Assembly (NCBI RefSeq): GCF_008831285.2
Contig: NW_022204507.1
Span: 3,094,452-3,158,451 of the forward strand
Origin: Nymphaea colorata
Lineage: Eukaryota; Streptophyta; Magnoliopsida; Nymphaeales; Nymphaeaceae
Length of the DNA: 64,000 nucleotides
Direction of reading: 5' to 3'
In this document: one piece after another, positions 45,761-58,449 of the stretch
Layout of the letters: every line of letters starts with the position of its first letter
Numbering within the stretch: position 1 is the stretch's first letter
Made by a program: the position numbers and the translations under genes
Notes under the pieces: model-generated
Seen by the model: only the letters and a program-made list of their open reading frames with translations
What the model was told of the DNA's origin: nothing
Databases searched by the model: none

Positions 45761-46056
45761 TCAGTATTCCTCTTCCGAGAAGACGTGCAACTTCCCCACC
45801 TTACTTCCCAACTTCTTCAGCTCCTCCACTAATATCATGCCCCGGTCCCTAGAACATTTTGGCCTCTCATCACCACCATCACCGCGATGTCTGGCAGCCC
45901 TTCTGCTGGTGGTTTGCATAAGAGGAGCTCCCTGTTACCAACCCCTTGAGGGCTGATAGATCAGGCACCCGGCTGGAGGCGAGGACGTTGTGGATGATCT
46001 TCCCACCGACAGCGTCGCCCATGATGGAAAGCCGATGCGGAGGAAAGCCATCGAAC
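45761..46056 (-). pseudogene. Plant carboxylesterase (CXE / GID1-like fold) fragment
   Basis: The minus strand gives MGDAVGGKIIHNVLA near 46020 and, nearer the end, RDRGMILVEELKKLGSKVGK followed by LHVFSEEEY and TGA at 45761-45763. The family has GDSAGGNIxHxV (nucleophile elbow) and RDRGxxYxExLKxSGW before the catalytic HVF segment. Here the elbow reads GDAVGG, so the serine position is Ala or displaced, while the HVF segment keeps a His. The middle is scrambled by frameshifts. GC content is higher than the flanks. It is a partial, dead copy, possibly carried by the adjacent retroelement. Confidence 0.55.
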
Positions 46057-46874
46057 TAATTGCAAGATTTTTTGTATTGCATTGTTGGAAAGTAATGCTT
46101 GTTGTTTTGTGAATTATGAAATTTTATCAATATATGATTATTTTAAAGTGGTTTCTACCATATTGTACATTTGTATTTGTGTTCATTCTCATTGATGTGC
46201 TAATGAACAGATAGCAGAGAACAAATGCATGCTTAGGCTATCTTCCACCTAGACACTCAACCACCAGCTTTGTTAAATATATAGGCAAATATTGGTATTG
46301 CATGCTATTAAGTTTTAATAACATGAAGTCCCGGTAAACATATCTATAAACCTAGCCTAGCCAAGTGATCATGTGGACTTTCTGGCCACAAAGTCAACCG
46401 GTATAGTCTGATTACAGATTTGCCACGTAAAACCTTAGAAGGTTTCAAACGAATGATCCCACTCCATGAAAAATGTAATGTCTAAGTGGTTCGGTTGAGA
46501 GTTTTTACAGGATTTTTCCTCTTCTGCTAAAGGTAATTTTGTCTTTTCCTGTTTTACAAAGAAAGCAACTTTTGCATCTTTGTCATTTGGGGGTCTTTTT
46601 TTGTCCTTATCATTAAGTTCAAAAATGGATGCCCAAGTGGCATTCTACTATGGGCCCTATCCGCACATGGTGACAAAAAATAGGAGGGAGTTGGTGGGTG
46701 CACCACTATACGTCAAAAAAAAAACAGGTTAGGGCTTAAGATATTTTGAAAATTATTTCAAAATAAAATATTCTTTCTAGTTTTTTATTTTTTAGTTTTT
46801 TTGTTATTATTTTTTATTAATTGAGAGCATTTTCATTATTAGTGTATTGGCATGCAGAAATTTTGTCTCACCCA

Positions 46875-46940
<66 letters not shown>

Positions 46941-48108
46941 GCACAAACACAATGTTGTAGAATGTGGTAAATATCAATTTAATGATCATTTTTAGCTACA
47001 AATTGTTAAATTTGGACAAGCAGCCACATGAATATATAATGAGAGAGAGATACCTTTTTATGTGATGAGCCTACTGTCTCATAATTTGACACACAAACTC
47101 TTTTTGTATTATTAAGGGGTGTTTTGTGTTATTAAGGGGTGTTCAATGAGCTTGAAGTTGAAGAATTTTAAAATTAAAATTATTGTTTTCTATGAATAGA
47201 ACATTATATTTTAAAAAACAATTTTATTCTAGAATTATAAGCTTATCGTCAAATTAAAATTCTGAAATTATGATTATAATTTCAGAATTTTAGAATTTTA
47301 GAATTTTATAATATACTAAGCATGTGCTAGTGGCGTACAGGGGAGGGCTCAACTAACATGTGGCCCTTATATTTGTAAAATGTATTTCATTGGGTTGCTG
47401 GATCCACGTACATATTGACATGTAAATCTTATATGTTTATTCATCTTTCTGTAACTATGCTAAGCCATCACATTTAATTCACTTATGTAAGATATTCTGG
47501 TCTGGTTCTGGTTCATTTGTGCACCTTTCCCCCCACCTCTCTCTGTCATAATTCAGTAATTGTCATAAAAAATTGAGAAATTCACAAGTAATGAATCTGC
47601 TTTTAATATATTTATAAGTAACTGTTTAATGTTTGATAAATTGTAAAACGTTGTTTGACATGGTAAATGATTGACAAACACCTGCTTCATTAATTGAAGA
47701 AAAATGTTAAAATCATGAGTAATTTCCATGAAAAAAATGAAAAAATATCACATTTTGTAAATACACTCTCCCCGGGCCTTTTTGATTAATATTGATACTT
47801 ATAAAATCAATGGAAATATTCGATGAAACAGACAAAAGATTTGGCTCATGAAAAAATTTCTATTTAAAGGTATTTTCTTTTTATTTGGTTAAAATGGTGT
47901 TTTTCATATGTTTTAAAATTTTCTATTATTGGGGCATGTGTCTGTAAGTTATTGTATAAATATAAATGGTTACTTGTCACTTTCAGAAGGAAAATGCATC
48001 AAACCTAGTCGGTCTCATTAATTATTTGCCGGGTCTAATTTATCTGGGATATATATATATATACACATATATATATATGAAGTGGTGCACTGACTGATGG
48101 GTTCGATT
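46057..48108. other. AT-rich intergenic DNA, no recognised gene
   Basis: Contains the long TA microsatellite at 46877-46940, a local 20-bp tandem duplication (TATTAAGGGGTGTT) near 47107-47140 followed by AT-rich palindromic sequence to about 47310, and a shorter TA run near 48049-48078. Nothing else is recognised. Confidence 0.45.
46877..46940. repeat. (TA)n microsatellite
   Basis: About 32 TA dinucleotides with one phase slip near 46917. Confidence 0.97.
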
Positions 48109-48455
48109 CAATGACAGAAAGAAGGTATTCATACCCCGCCTCATATACTACATTATTCGTTCTTTAAAAGAATCTCAGCCGATGATGATATCCCATCAGG
48201 GGTTCTTCTCAATGACAAATTCTTTAAAAGTACAAAGTTGAAAAGCTTGAACGTGTTTGCAATGCAATAAGTAGAACTATGTATAACACTATCTTAGGCA
48301 TCTACACTTTTCGTTACGAGAAACATTACTAAAAATAGATTCATATTCATTAAACTTTTTAGACCGTCCTTCTTTGGTTCTTTTATAAGATGAGATTCTT
48401 TATAAAGAACAAATGATGTACGAGGCAGAGTATGAATACCTTCCCGCTGTCATTG
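48109..48455. mobile_element. 347-bp MITE-like element with ~70-bp terminal inverted repeats
   Basis: The left arm starts CAATGACAGAAAGAAGGTAT and runs through ACATTATTCGTTCTTTAAAA to about 48178. The right arm (48387-48455) is its near-exact reverse complement, ending ACCTTCCCGCTGTCATTG. The interior is non-coding and repeats TTCTTTAAAAG. I cannot see a convincing target duplication, so the superfamily is unassigned. Confidence 0.75.
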
Positions 48456-48839
48456 TATATATACAATAAAATCTCTTGTTGAGTGAAGCAAAATTGACTT
48501 CACTATGATTTTTCTAAGCAACTTCATCATCTACATACCTTCAACTCTTGCAACCTTACCGAAAAAACAGATTGCCCTCACCACCATAATCTCTAATTAG
48601 CATGGTACTGCCATCTGTCAATAGTTGACCATTGCATCACGTGGCTGAGTTTTGTTCCCCCTTAGTGCGTGTAGTGCGTGGATGTGGAAGGAACACGTCA
48701 CGTGAGAAATATTTTTTGTTGAAAGGCATGGAAATATTTACTAGAGGTTATAAATGTTTTCCTGAGGGGTATAAATTTTGTTTGTGCTTTTCTTTAATGA
48801 CAGTAAGCTATACCGGTGATGAACCGAACCGGTACAGCC

Positions 48840-49460
48840 CTACTGATGACGGTAAGGTGGTTTAGGTCACCACCGTATACATTTATACCAGTGATTTTCT
48901 TTGCCGCTAAACGTGCTTATACTGGTGCTCTGTACCACTGGTATAAATTTTCACAACAATAAACCTATAACTGTGATTTTTAGCACTGCTATATATTACC
49001 TTAACCAAACACATAACCACCAGTGCATACTACAAGTGGTATTTGAAGTGCACACCTCAACGCACGAGATGTGAACCTCAAGTGCCTGCTTGTCTCTCCG
49101 GTCAGTCTCTCCCTCTGTTTGTAATAAATGCTTGTATCTTTTTTATTTTCTATTTCATATTGTTTTTGTTTACTTTTTTTCTCAGCTGCATGGTAGAATT
49201 AGATAAAACCGTGAGTGTTGAATTTATTGAACATTTTATGTTGACTGAAATAGCGTATGTTAGTAAATGTTGGATGAAAATCATAGAGTTTAGTGAATTT
49301 ATTAAGTTAGTAAATGTTGGATGAAAATCATAGAGTTTGGTGAATTTATTGTACTTATAACCATTTGAGGAAAGCGGGCTTTCATGAGTATGTTGTTTAA
49401 ATAAACCAAAGTAATGTTCTTTGTTTTCATCCACAGTACTTATAAGGTATTAAATATTTT
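48840..49460 (+). repeat. Dispersed repeat, inverted copy of 35767-36290
   Basis: Aligns with the reverse complement of the sequence beside the assembly gap. Compared with it, this copy carries an extra 47-bp tandem duplication (49259-49352). CACTGGTATAAA and AACCGGTAC phrases at its left part suggest subterminal DNA of a cut-and-paste element. Frames in it are not conserved between the copies. Confidence 0.65.
49259..49352 (+). repeat. 47-bp tandem duplication
   Basis: GTTAGTAAATGTTGGATGAA and the following bases repeat exactly at 49259 and 49306, with one substitution in the second unit. The related repeat at 35767-36290 has a single unit, so the duplication arose after the copies separated. 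Confidence 0.9.
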
Positions 49461-49639
49461 ACAATCTTTTATGTATAATTGTTGATAACAACTAATTAAA
49501 ACAGTGCCATCTTTCATTTCTGATTTTGGTGCAAGAAAAAATGTTTTTTTCTTTTGTTTTTAATTTTTGACATGATTTTTGTTGATATAATATGTTGAGT
49601 ATTTCTGCAATGAAACTTAATTAAGCTTCACTATGCATC

Positions 49640-49885
49640 CCTTAGCTACACATTGCATCACCAGCTTAGTGCATCGCTTTGCCTTGTTCTACTTCACAAC
49701 AATGTTGTAAGAAGCATACGCCTCACACAAAAAAATGTGACTCATAGTGTTGTTTAGAAAAAACACCTTGAGGCCTTGCCGTGAGGCGTACGCATCCTTG
49801 AAGCATGCACCTCATTTGGTAGAGGTGTATGCCTCCATCCGTGGTACACTCCGTGCTTGAGGCGTACACCTCAGGATTTAATTAA
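49640..49885. repeat. Degenerate GAGGCGTACGCCTCA repeat
   Basis: Variants of GAGGCGTACGC, GGTGTATGCCTC and GAGGCGTACACCTCA recur irregularly. The motif is self-complementary. No gene is recognised. Confidence 0.55.
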
Positions 49886-50599
49886 AAAATTAAAAACTAA
49901 AAAAAGCTGGTCAAAAGGGCTTCACACGTAGCCCAAACTGAACCCCGTTTGTATCCCTAAATCCCCTTTTCTCAATCCCAAATCACATGTGAAATTGAAG
50001 ATTTCAACCATCATTGCATGCCTGTGAAATTGCTAGAGGCTGGAGCTACAGTTGGTGAAGCCATCACCCAACGTCAGAATTTCAATTGCAACTGTAAGTC
50101 TCTCTTTGTGTCGCAGACATGGAACATAGGTGGCCACCTTTCTATGTTTGTCTTAGTCTCTCCGCCCATGTCCGGCGCTGGACATGGCCACCCTCTCTCT
50201 GGCCAAGACTGGCCACCCTCTGCCTATTGTTGTGATGGTATACAGTGTGTCCACATGGCGCTTTTGTTACTTTGTGTGTATCAATCACCATGGCCAGTGC
50301 TGTGGCTTATGATGTTGTGGTAATGTGGCTTACAAAGTCAAGACCTTGAACTTATTTTCTTCATGCGTGCCATTCTTGCACTCATATTACGTGTTCATCT
50401 TTATTTTACTATTGTCATCATTTGAAGTCTGGACATGTACTCCATTGATGGTGGTCCTCCTCCCATTGTTGCCAAGTGTCGCAAGTGGTGTCTTAGTTTA
50501 TTATATGTTTTGGGATTTGTATCCTTATGATGATAAATGCGTGTTGGGGGGTGGTGAGTAAGTAGGAGATTTTGGCTTGGTTGGATTCAGTCTGATCAT
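49886..50599. other. Unrecognised open frames, no supported gene
   Basis: Plus-strand frames at 50018-50323 (begins MPVKLLEAGATVGEAITQRQ) and 50325-50561 are open but have no recognised domain, and sequence composition is like the flanks. I do not call a gene. Confidence 0.3.
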
Positions 50600-50775
50600 A
50601 CACTCTGACCTTGCTCCAACAAGCGAGGGTTTCAAAACACCCTCGTTCGCAGTGAGTGAGGGATGAAACCCTCGCTCAGCAAAGGGTGGCACTGGAATGA
50701 GGGCTTTCAGGTTCATGAAACCCTCGTTTCAGCAAGCGATGAAACCTTCATTCAGCACTGAGCATGAGCGAGAGT
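50600..50775. repeat. Degenerate GAAACCCTCGTTCAGCA repeat
   Basis: GAAACCCTCGCTCAGCA, GAAACCCTCGTTTCAGCA and related or reversed variants recur irregularly at about 25-50 bp spacing. Confidence 0.55.
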
Positions 50776-50919
50776 TCCTTGAAACCCAAAACTTAAAATC
50801 CAAATTCATACGATTTCTCTTTTTCTGCATATACTCTGCTTCATCTCTTCCGTATCAGCAGCATGCTCGCTGCCATATTTTGCCATAGCCTATAAACAAC
50901 ACGCTTATGTACTAGTTAA

Positions 50920-51070
50920 ATGAGCTCGAGCTCTGACACACTTGATTAAGCTGAGCTCGAGTTGACATTATATAACTTGATTCGAGCTCAAGTTGTGCAA
51001 TATAGAAGGTGAGCGGAGTTCGAGCTGACCAAGCTTGGGCTCGACTCAACTCATGTTCACCCATACTAGA
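50920..51070. repeat. Degenerate GAGCTCGAGC repeat
   Basis: GAGCTCGAGCTC, GAGCTCGAGTTG and TTCGAGCTCAAG variants match the family at 6085-6400 and 11970-12115. It is followed to about 51180 by GATCCTTAGATCTGA-type sequence. Confidence 0.6.
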
Positions 51071-51179
51071 AACCGCGTTTTTGAAATCCTTGGATCTAAG
51101 ATCCAAGTATTAAAAATCAACTCCAGATCCTTAGATCTGAAGCTATCAAATGGAACCTAGATTCAAATATGAGCTCAAA

Positions 51180-51979
51180 ATTGCTTTGCTTAATAAACGG
51201 CTAGGAGGAGCAGTCTCTCAATTAGTTCAACAAAATTAAAAGAATATACAGAAAAAATAACCAACACAGACACCTTTAAGGAGTCAACCATTCAACAAAA
51301 GAATGCAAATCAATGCAGCGATGCGAGACTTCCACTACCTCAAACGCAGGATTGCAATGCACCGGAACAAAAATCTTCCTTGAAAACAAATGGTCCCCAG
51401 ATCCATGAGGCACTTAATCAGCCTCTTTCATGCAGTGAAACCATGCGTTCCTCCAGCCTATGGGAGCCGCTGAAATGCCAACTTCCCCATTAAATCATGG
51501 TAGGCTACAAGGAATTCCAACTAAGATCTCCTTGGCAGCCTAACATAGTCTGACTGGGACATAACAAACTCTAGAATCAAAAACCCTGCATCCACCCTTT
51601 TTCACCCAGTACCCTACCTTATGAGAGTCTCCAATCCATCTCAAAAGATCTCCCATTAGTCCCATAAAGATGAATTGGGCCCTCGAATCTGGTAACCAAG
51701 TCTACATTATTTTGGAGATCATGCCAGTCTTTAAGTTCCACAGTATAAGGCCTCTTTATGATCAATCAAGGTGATAAAAGAACTTTTACATAATGTCATC
51801 ATTTCATACCTGACTTTTAATATCCACAAAAGCCTATATCTCATTTTAAAAGGTTTATAGGTTTTGTCCATTTCATCTTAACTCACTTGACACTCGGTGC
51901 CTAAGGCACTCGTTTGCTGACTGCCTACTTACATATATATGTGTGACATACATGAATTTAGTCATGAGAATTTTTTTTT
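51180..51979. other. Intergenic DNA, nothing recognised
   Basis: No coding similarity. It lies immediately beyond the 3' end of copia fragment D, where an LTR would be expected on the minus strand, but I cannot delimit one. Confidence 0.4.
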
Positions 51980-52400
51980 CATCCAAAGAAAGATTTATAT
52001 TCTATTGAGTCCCATCGACATTAAATATTTCTTAAATACATCAACAATAATTGGCTTACAAAGAGGATCTAGTACCATTTCATAAGTAGAAATGTAGTTC
52101 AATGAAACTTTTTTCCTCCTATAGTACATCCCGCAAGTATTTCCCATGTGTATCTATATGTTTAGTTTTAAAATGAAATTTGAGATTCTTGGCAAAAACA
52201 ATTGCAGCCTGATTATCACAGTAAATGTCAATTGGAGCACATACTTTCACGACAATGTCAAGATGTTTGAAAAATCTCATCAACCTAACACCCTCTTGTA
52301 ATGTCATGGACCTAGTTACAGTTCAGCTTTCATGGTAGGTAAGGCTACACATGTTTGTTTTTGCTACACTACGATTGAGCAAAAATTCATATTTAGACAT
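51980..52400 (-). pseudogene. Ty1-copia retrotransposon fragment D: RNase H and pol 3' end
   Basis: The minus strand gives LQEGVRLMRFFKHLDIVV, IDIYCDNQAAIVFAKN (RNase H Asp) and KTKHIDTHGKYLRDVL at 52119-52307. After frame breaks the family's terminal ADPLTKPL...GM segment is represented by remnants to about 51990 (MSMGLNRI-like). Upstream sequence to about 52400 is decayed RNase H. No integrase or LTR is recognised. Confidence 0.78.
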
Positions 52401-53099
52401 AGGCTTACATTCATTAAGGTTAACCCCTAAGCCACAACTCACCGCCATGACAGGATAGTGCCAAAGTTTCAATGTCTTTTAAGTGCCACATGATCCGTTT
52501 AACAACTTTTCAATAAACCTATACAAGATTTGATTGATATTTACTCATGAGAGTATCAACTTGTTTACATATTTGCATGTTGAATCACTTCAAGAACTTG
52601 TGGAGACGAGACCTCCCACTGCAGTTAAGATCATGTAGAAGACATGGGAAAGGGAGTGGACTAGGAAAACAGACGTGTTGAGAAGAGCAAGACCATCCAC
52701 CACGTTCAGCTTAGCCATGCTGCTTCGTGAAGGCGTCACACCCCCTTCAACTTTTGGACAAATTAAATGAGAAGCTTTCAGAAAGAAGCAATTCACAATG
52801 AGAGAAAGAGAAAACTTTGGGAGGAAGCAATCAACATGGAGGAACAATGCATGGGGTGCCTGGCTGATGGTAGAAGCGCCATTGAATCGAGCTTTTCAAG
52901 TGAAGTTTTCAACTCCAGACATGAATTTTATAAGGATAAAAAATTCCATGTGTTTTAAAGGGCACCGATCTGGTGGTAATTATTATTTACAATTTGGGGC
53001 CTATATTTTCAGATATTCAGCCAAAATCAAGCCTCTAATTAATGCCACATCGAAGGGTTGCTTGAGGGCTAAGGAAAGTCACTTCAAAAGATAACTGGG
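52401..53099. other. Intergenic DNA, no recognised gene
   Basis: Overlapping open frames on both strands around 52590-53094 have no recognised motif and do not support one another. Confidence 0.4.
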
Positions 53100-53410
53100 A
53101 TGTCAATACCAACGGATTGGATTTGAATCACACATTATCGTATTTGATTTTTCAGATATTCATATATTCGGATATAAAAACAGATTTGAATATGAATGAA
53201 AGAACTTATATATCATATTCAAATCTAACTTTTAAATTTGAAATCCAAATATATATCTATATATGAATGAAAGAACTTATAGACACACTCCACATCCAAA
53301 TCTAGAATTTGGATTTTGAATATCCAACATAAGATTAATGGTCCAAATCTGGTCCAGGTTTAATCCTAGTCTAGATCTTGTCCAACCAGTCAACTGTGAT
53401 ATAAGTTTGC
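53100..53410. repeat. Degenerate ATTTGAATATGAATG / CAAATCTAGAATTTGG repeat
   Basis: Irregular variants of GGATTTGAATC, CAGATTTGAATATGAA and CCAAATCTGG. A 20-bp phrase TATATGAATGAAAGAACTTA-like recurs twice. It is of the same style as 10265-10575 and 11290-11850. Confidence 0.55.
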
Positions 53411-54059
53411 AGCTCTTGTTGTTTTGTAATTAGATTCTATCATCATCTCCCACCTGTTGCTTCGATACAGGACTAAATCGGTATCTCTCTCTCACTAAGG
53501 CCCTGGTGGTTTAATTAAGTTCCTTTTCAGAACAGACACACACTTTCTCTCTCTCACCCAAAATGTTCATCTCTATCTTTTGCGCTTCATATTTAATCAA
53601 CTAACGCTTACCATCATGATCAACCTCATGATATGCTTGATAAATACTACCGGCTTGAGCATGATCATCAGTCCTTTTACTGCATTTGATGTATTATCTT
53701 GAGAACGATGTCATCTTATCATAGTAGATCTACATATACACTTATATCTGCATTGTCATTGAATTATAACATGAATAAAATACTGAAGTGTTTTTCTAAG
53801 TTGTTTCCAAGCGCACCTTCATTTGGGGGCACAACGTACATAAGTTATACTATGATTAAGCATATTACTGCATATTTGAGCAGTTTGTCCTATATATCAA
53901 CCACAATAAAAGGCATCTTCAGCATATCTGCCGTTGCGATTAATCTTTCCCACTTCCACTTCCTGCTTGAGGTCTAGATTCCAAGACACTTCCTATTGTC
54001 GGCCTTTCTCTCATGTGGCCTCTCCCATCGCTCCTTTTCCACGCATTCTCTTTATCATC
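53411..54059. other. Intergenic DNA, nothing recognised
   Basis: AT-rich, with short unremarkable frames only. Confidence 0.4.
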
Positions 54060-54640
54060 ACCAAGTCAGGTATGTCTCCTCATGATGTTGATAATTTTGA
54101 AACACGTGAATGGATTATGATCACAGAAATGAACGGTATATATGCTATTGTGCAGTGTCTTTGCACTGAACCTGCGTTTACTAACTTCCCTCATACCATT
54201 ATTTTCCGATTTCATCCCCATCCATGAAATAACAGCTTCAGCTTTTGGGAAAAGCTCAAGAATTTTCTGTGACATCCCAGTTTCTTGAACGAACCGCATT
54301 TCCGTAAGCTAATTGATCTGCGATAGCGTGCGAGGAGGCACTCCTATACTAGTTAATCTCTGCAAATTGTCATATTCCAATTTCTCCCTCATGCATGAAA
54401 TACCAACTACAGTTTGCGGTAAAGGGTTGGTAAATTTTCCAAACCATCATTAATTTCCAATATTCATAGGATGCAAACTTTTCATATCTTGTAAGCCACT
54501 GAGGACTTGTTTCTTACCTTCAGATGCACCCAGTTTCAATGTCCACCAACAGGATGCCTTTGCTCGTTGGTGTTTGGCATTAAGAAAATAGTTATCCTTT
54601 AGAAAGAGCTCTTGCATTTTCTAAAGGAGAAAATTGCATT
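54060..54640 (-). pseudogene. Possible NLR (CC-NBS-LRR) leucine-rich-repeat remnant
   Basis: The minus strand gives MQELFLKDNYFLNAKHQR, then LKLGASEGKKQVLSGLQDMK SLH, followed further on by EKLEYDNLQRLTSIGVPP and ILELFPKAEAVISW. This resembles the part of CNL disease-resistance proteins where a loop with (L/V)xAxEG precedes LxxLxxLRxLxI. No P-loop, GLPL or MHD motif is present, and stops interrupt the frame. The assignment is tentative. Confidence 0.35.
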
Positions 54641-54659
54641 TGGATTCACGTTATATATA

Positions 54660-57600
54660 TCTAATTTGGACAATCAAATATTTGTCGTGATGCTTTGGCT
54701 ATGGTTTAAAACGTGTGAGGAACAGAAGGAGGGCCTTATTACGCGACCAGAAAATAGAAAATGAAGGCCCCAATTGGTAACTAATATGCACCGGATCGGT
54801 CTGCTTCGTTTAAAACGTCGATATGGCCAGAGTACTGAAGCCCCAACAGCGAGCATTGAAAGAGTTCTGCATTGAAAGAGTTCCACTGGACGTCTTAGTT
54901 TTCTTAGTCTTTCTCGGGTTGTACATCGGAGAAAAAAGCACTCCATAGTTGATATGAACATAACCATGAACGAGGTCCACCGACAAGAAACTAAAAGCAC
55001 CCACCTCTCGTTGACTATGTATCACTTCAGATGGATGACCAGAGTGATGCACTGCTTGTCCTCTCCTTACATATTTTTGTGTCTGCAACATAGTACTCAA
55101 AATGCAGTTAAATATCAGGCACCTCAATCTTCAAAATTGCCAAATCGCTGGGAGTCCAAGATTTGCTAACAGTCCAAGATGCTGATAATGCTGACACAAG
55201 GTGTTGAATTGTCAATCCTATTGATTGTTCAACTATTTTCAATATTACATCCTAATGAAAAATTCTCTTCGACATGCATGCTTGAAACAAGACATGAAAG
55301 GTGTGACAACATCATCACACAATCGAAGTCTCGCCAGATCTCCACGCACCTTTGCTTCACCACCATGCATGCATGGATGCATGGTTTTCTGCATGATATC
55401 ATCATTATGTCACACAAATACTGATTAATGGCTCATGTTGTCTTGTAGATGAACTTTCAACTTCAAAAATGGCACTATACATTGATGCATAGGAAGAGGT
55501 GATAAAAATGCCATTAATCCCTTTCTTCACAACCCCGTTCAATTGGATACCAATTTTAATGAGAAAATACAATGCATGCAGAATCAGGGATTAAATCTTT
55601 AGAGATAATCCTATTGCCTCCTTGTTCTACTGCACCATCAATAACTATGAAGGCAGGTAGAGTCTCCTCCACAAAAAAAAGTGTATTCAAGTGTCCCAGG
55701 CACTCAAAAGAGAAAGGGGCCAGCCTTTTCAATAAATAAGCGGCTTGAAGTGAGAAAGAAAACAAAGTGAAGATACCGATGTAGAAGGAGTAGCAGCAAA
55801 TATAGATGACTATGCAACTCCAGTGTACCCATGCATCCTTATATAGCTAGGTATAGCCATGACATGTGCAACTAACATACATGCATTTAAATAGAATCAC
55901 AAGCTCAATGAAGAGAACACGACAATTAACAATCAAACTACAACTACTTTAACTAGGACTCAAACAAGCATGGCATTCTGAACCACGAGCACTACTCTAA
56001 ACCACGTCCCCACTATACTAAACTACAACTAAGAAGGCAAGAAGAAATTTCAATTTGAAATCAAACTTTCATGCATCTCGAACTAGATCAAAACATCAAG
56101 AAAAATCAATTTAAAATGTGTTCTTCACAAGAAAAAACATAAATTTCATAACGACAACCAAATGGATTCATGTTGGACTAAGAGAAACTCGAATGGCTGT
56201 ACAGAAAATGATGAAGGATATGCACAAGGGATATTCAAGCACTTCGCTCCCTCCCTCTCTCTCCCTCTCATGTATGGGCCCCAATTTAATCTCTCTCTCT
56301 TGTATATGTAAGCCGATGTTAAATATGCCAACATATATAACATTCAAGAAGAATACTTTTGTGTGTATGGACAAGGTAGTGTGTTAAGTTCTAAACTATT
56401 TCATTGCATTTATGAAGTGCCCATGCATTTCATTTTGTTGCTTCGTTATTAGTTTGAGCCTTCCCCTACTTCTACGATAATATAAGCAATTGTGTGACTA
56501 GGTCCCTGGGATTGGATTCTTCTAGAGATAAGTTGGATAAGGAAATATGTATGCAGAAATTTACATGTGAAGGAGCCAATGGGGAGTTTTATGGTTGCTC
56601 CTCCGTTTTGAAAGATGAACAATGAGTCCCTTGTTACGATCTGAAGCTTTTTCTTTTATTGCCTCTTATAGTCACTTTCGTCCTAAAATTAATTGATTTT
56701 CTACAGATCAAGTACTTCTCTGTGTCGTGCTTCACTTTCTCCTTCTTAATTTATTTTTATTTTTTTTTAAACATTTCAATTGGAGATTGGCCTCAAGTAA
56801 GTTCATTTATGTATTATACTTGGATTTATGTTCATGCTAGCTTCTAACTAGTTTAACAAGACAGGCTAATGTTGAATTGAGATGGATATTTCTCTTTAAA
56901 TGAAGTTTCTGAATAATAAGTGAATGTGAATGTTTTATTTTAGTGCACTCGCACTCAGACAACACTTTTTCCCTTGTGTTTTACTCCCTTTCGCATTTCC
57001 TGTCTGATAAGCTAAAAAGAAGAAATTGATTTTTCTGTCTCATTTCCTGAGTTTTCCATATCATATTTCATTACGGCTGCTTCATGACATTAAGTGAATG
57101 GAATATATAAATAAAATGAGATTTTTCACTGGGAGTTCAAAGATTCATATAATGATCCTGAATGAAAGAGGAAAAAAATATAAAAAACATGTATAAACTG
57201 GGTCACCATTTTATTTAATTCATGGGATTATGCTTACTTGATCATCCATAACATTTACATAACATGAAAATCTGGAGTTATTTCCTTTCAAATGTTATTT
57301 CTTTGTATTTTTGCTATTAAGATGCTCAAGCTTGGGCCTTCAATGCCAATGGTCACCTATTCTCAAGTTGGTTGCTAAATACTTTTATCTGTTTAATTAT
57401 ATTTGGGACTGCCTATTGTACTTCTTAGTATTTACTTCAAATTGTATGTTTCTTTAGGTTTTATTGTCCTATCTTCTCCTAGCTCCAAATATTGCTTAGA
57501 TTTTTTTATATAATTCTGATTATCTTGCATTTTCAGTTAGGACTTATGGCCTAATTTTGCTGATGCCTGGTCAAATTTGTCATGAGAAAGAAATTACTAT

Positions 57601-58449
57601 TTTTGCATTGGTAAAGAATTAACATAAATATCAAATGAGGTATTGAAACAGGACTACAAAAACTGAAAAGCCACCCTCTTTTATGAGAGCATAGCAGCAA
57701 ATTCGGATGAAAACCTTGGTGCAGCTGAAGAGGGGGCCTATTTGATCTTGTCTTGTAACAGTTTTGCTGCCCATTTACCACTGCCATGGAGGGTATGTTC
57801 CAAATAGTCCATAACATGTTTGAAGCTCATAGTTATGATGTTATAAATCAACTAGCATAAATTTTGTAACATCCATTGGGTTTGATCTACACATATTAAG
57901 AGGTATACCTTTTTTTTCCTGCTTAGTTGTATAAGCTCAGATGTAGGGGAAATATACACTACTAATTGGTTGATAATGACCCATGAGTATCTAAACTTCT
58001 AAAGTGTTGGCAAAAACTTTGTTATGAAACTATTCTTAAGTCCTTCCAAAATGCAAACATGTGGAGTGTTATATAAACTATTAATGAGCCAATAAATGAC
58101 AACAGCATTCTTTTATTATTTGAAGGAACAAAATTCAGAAAATAAAAAGTGACTCTTTGAACTTTGATTTGAAGCATTATTTTATTATTTTTTTCTTTGT
58201 CCTCAATGATGACAATCTATGGATTCACCTATATAAACCCCGGCTAAGGTTGAAAAATGAGAGCTTGAATATTGCTTGTGAATAATCCGAGGAATATCAC
58301 AGGTATTTTCAATTGTTGTTAAAGCATGAATTTTTCCTTAGTGAACAAGTACAAGAAAAGGTATTGTCTACCGACGTCAGTTTGAGTGGAAAATTCATGC
58401 CACTAAACAAGGTCATGGTGACAACATGTGAGTACTTTCTTCTTTCACT
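54660..58449. other. Intergenic DNA, no recognised gene
   Basis: Minus-strand frames at 54674-55127 and 55556-55765 and others near 56118-56387 and 57551-57817 are open but match no family I recognise. CT-rich runs occur near 56250-56310, and a short ATGCATGCATGGATGCATGG palindromic cluster near 55365. No JMJ exon upstream of the JmjC fragment at 60070 was found here. Confidence 0.4.

Noticed and set aside
50018-50561. Two consecutive plus-strand frames as a membrane protein gene
   Set aside because: Hydrophobic stretches only, no family, no conservation evidence within the window.
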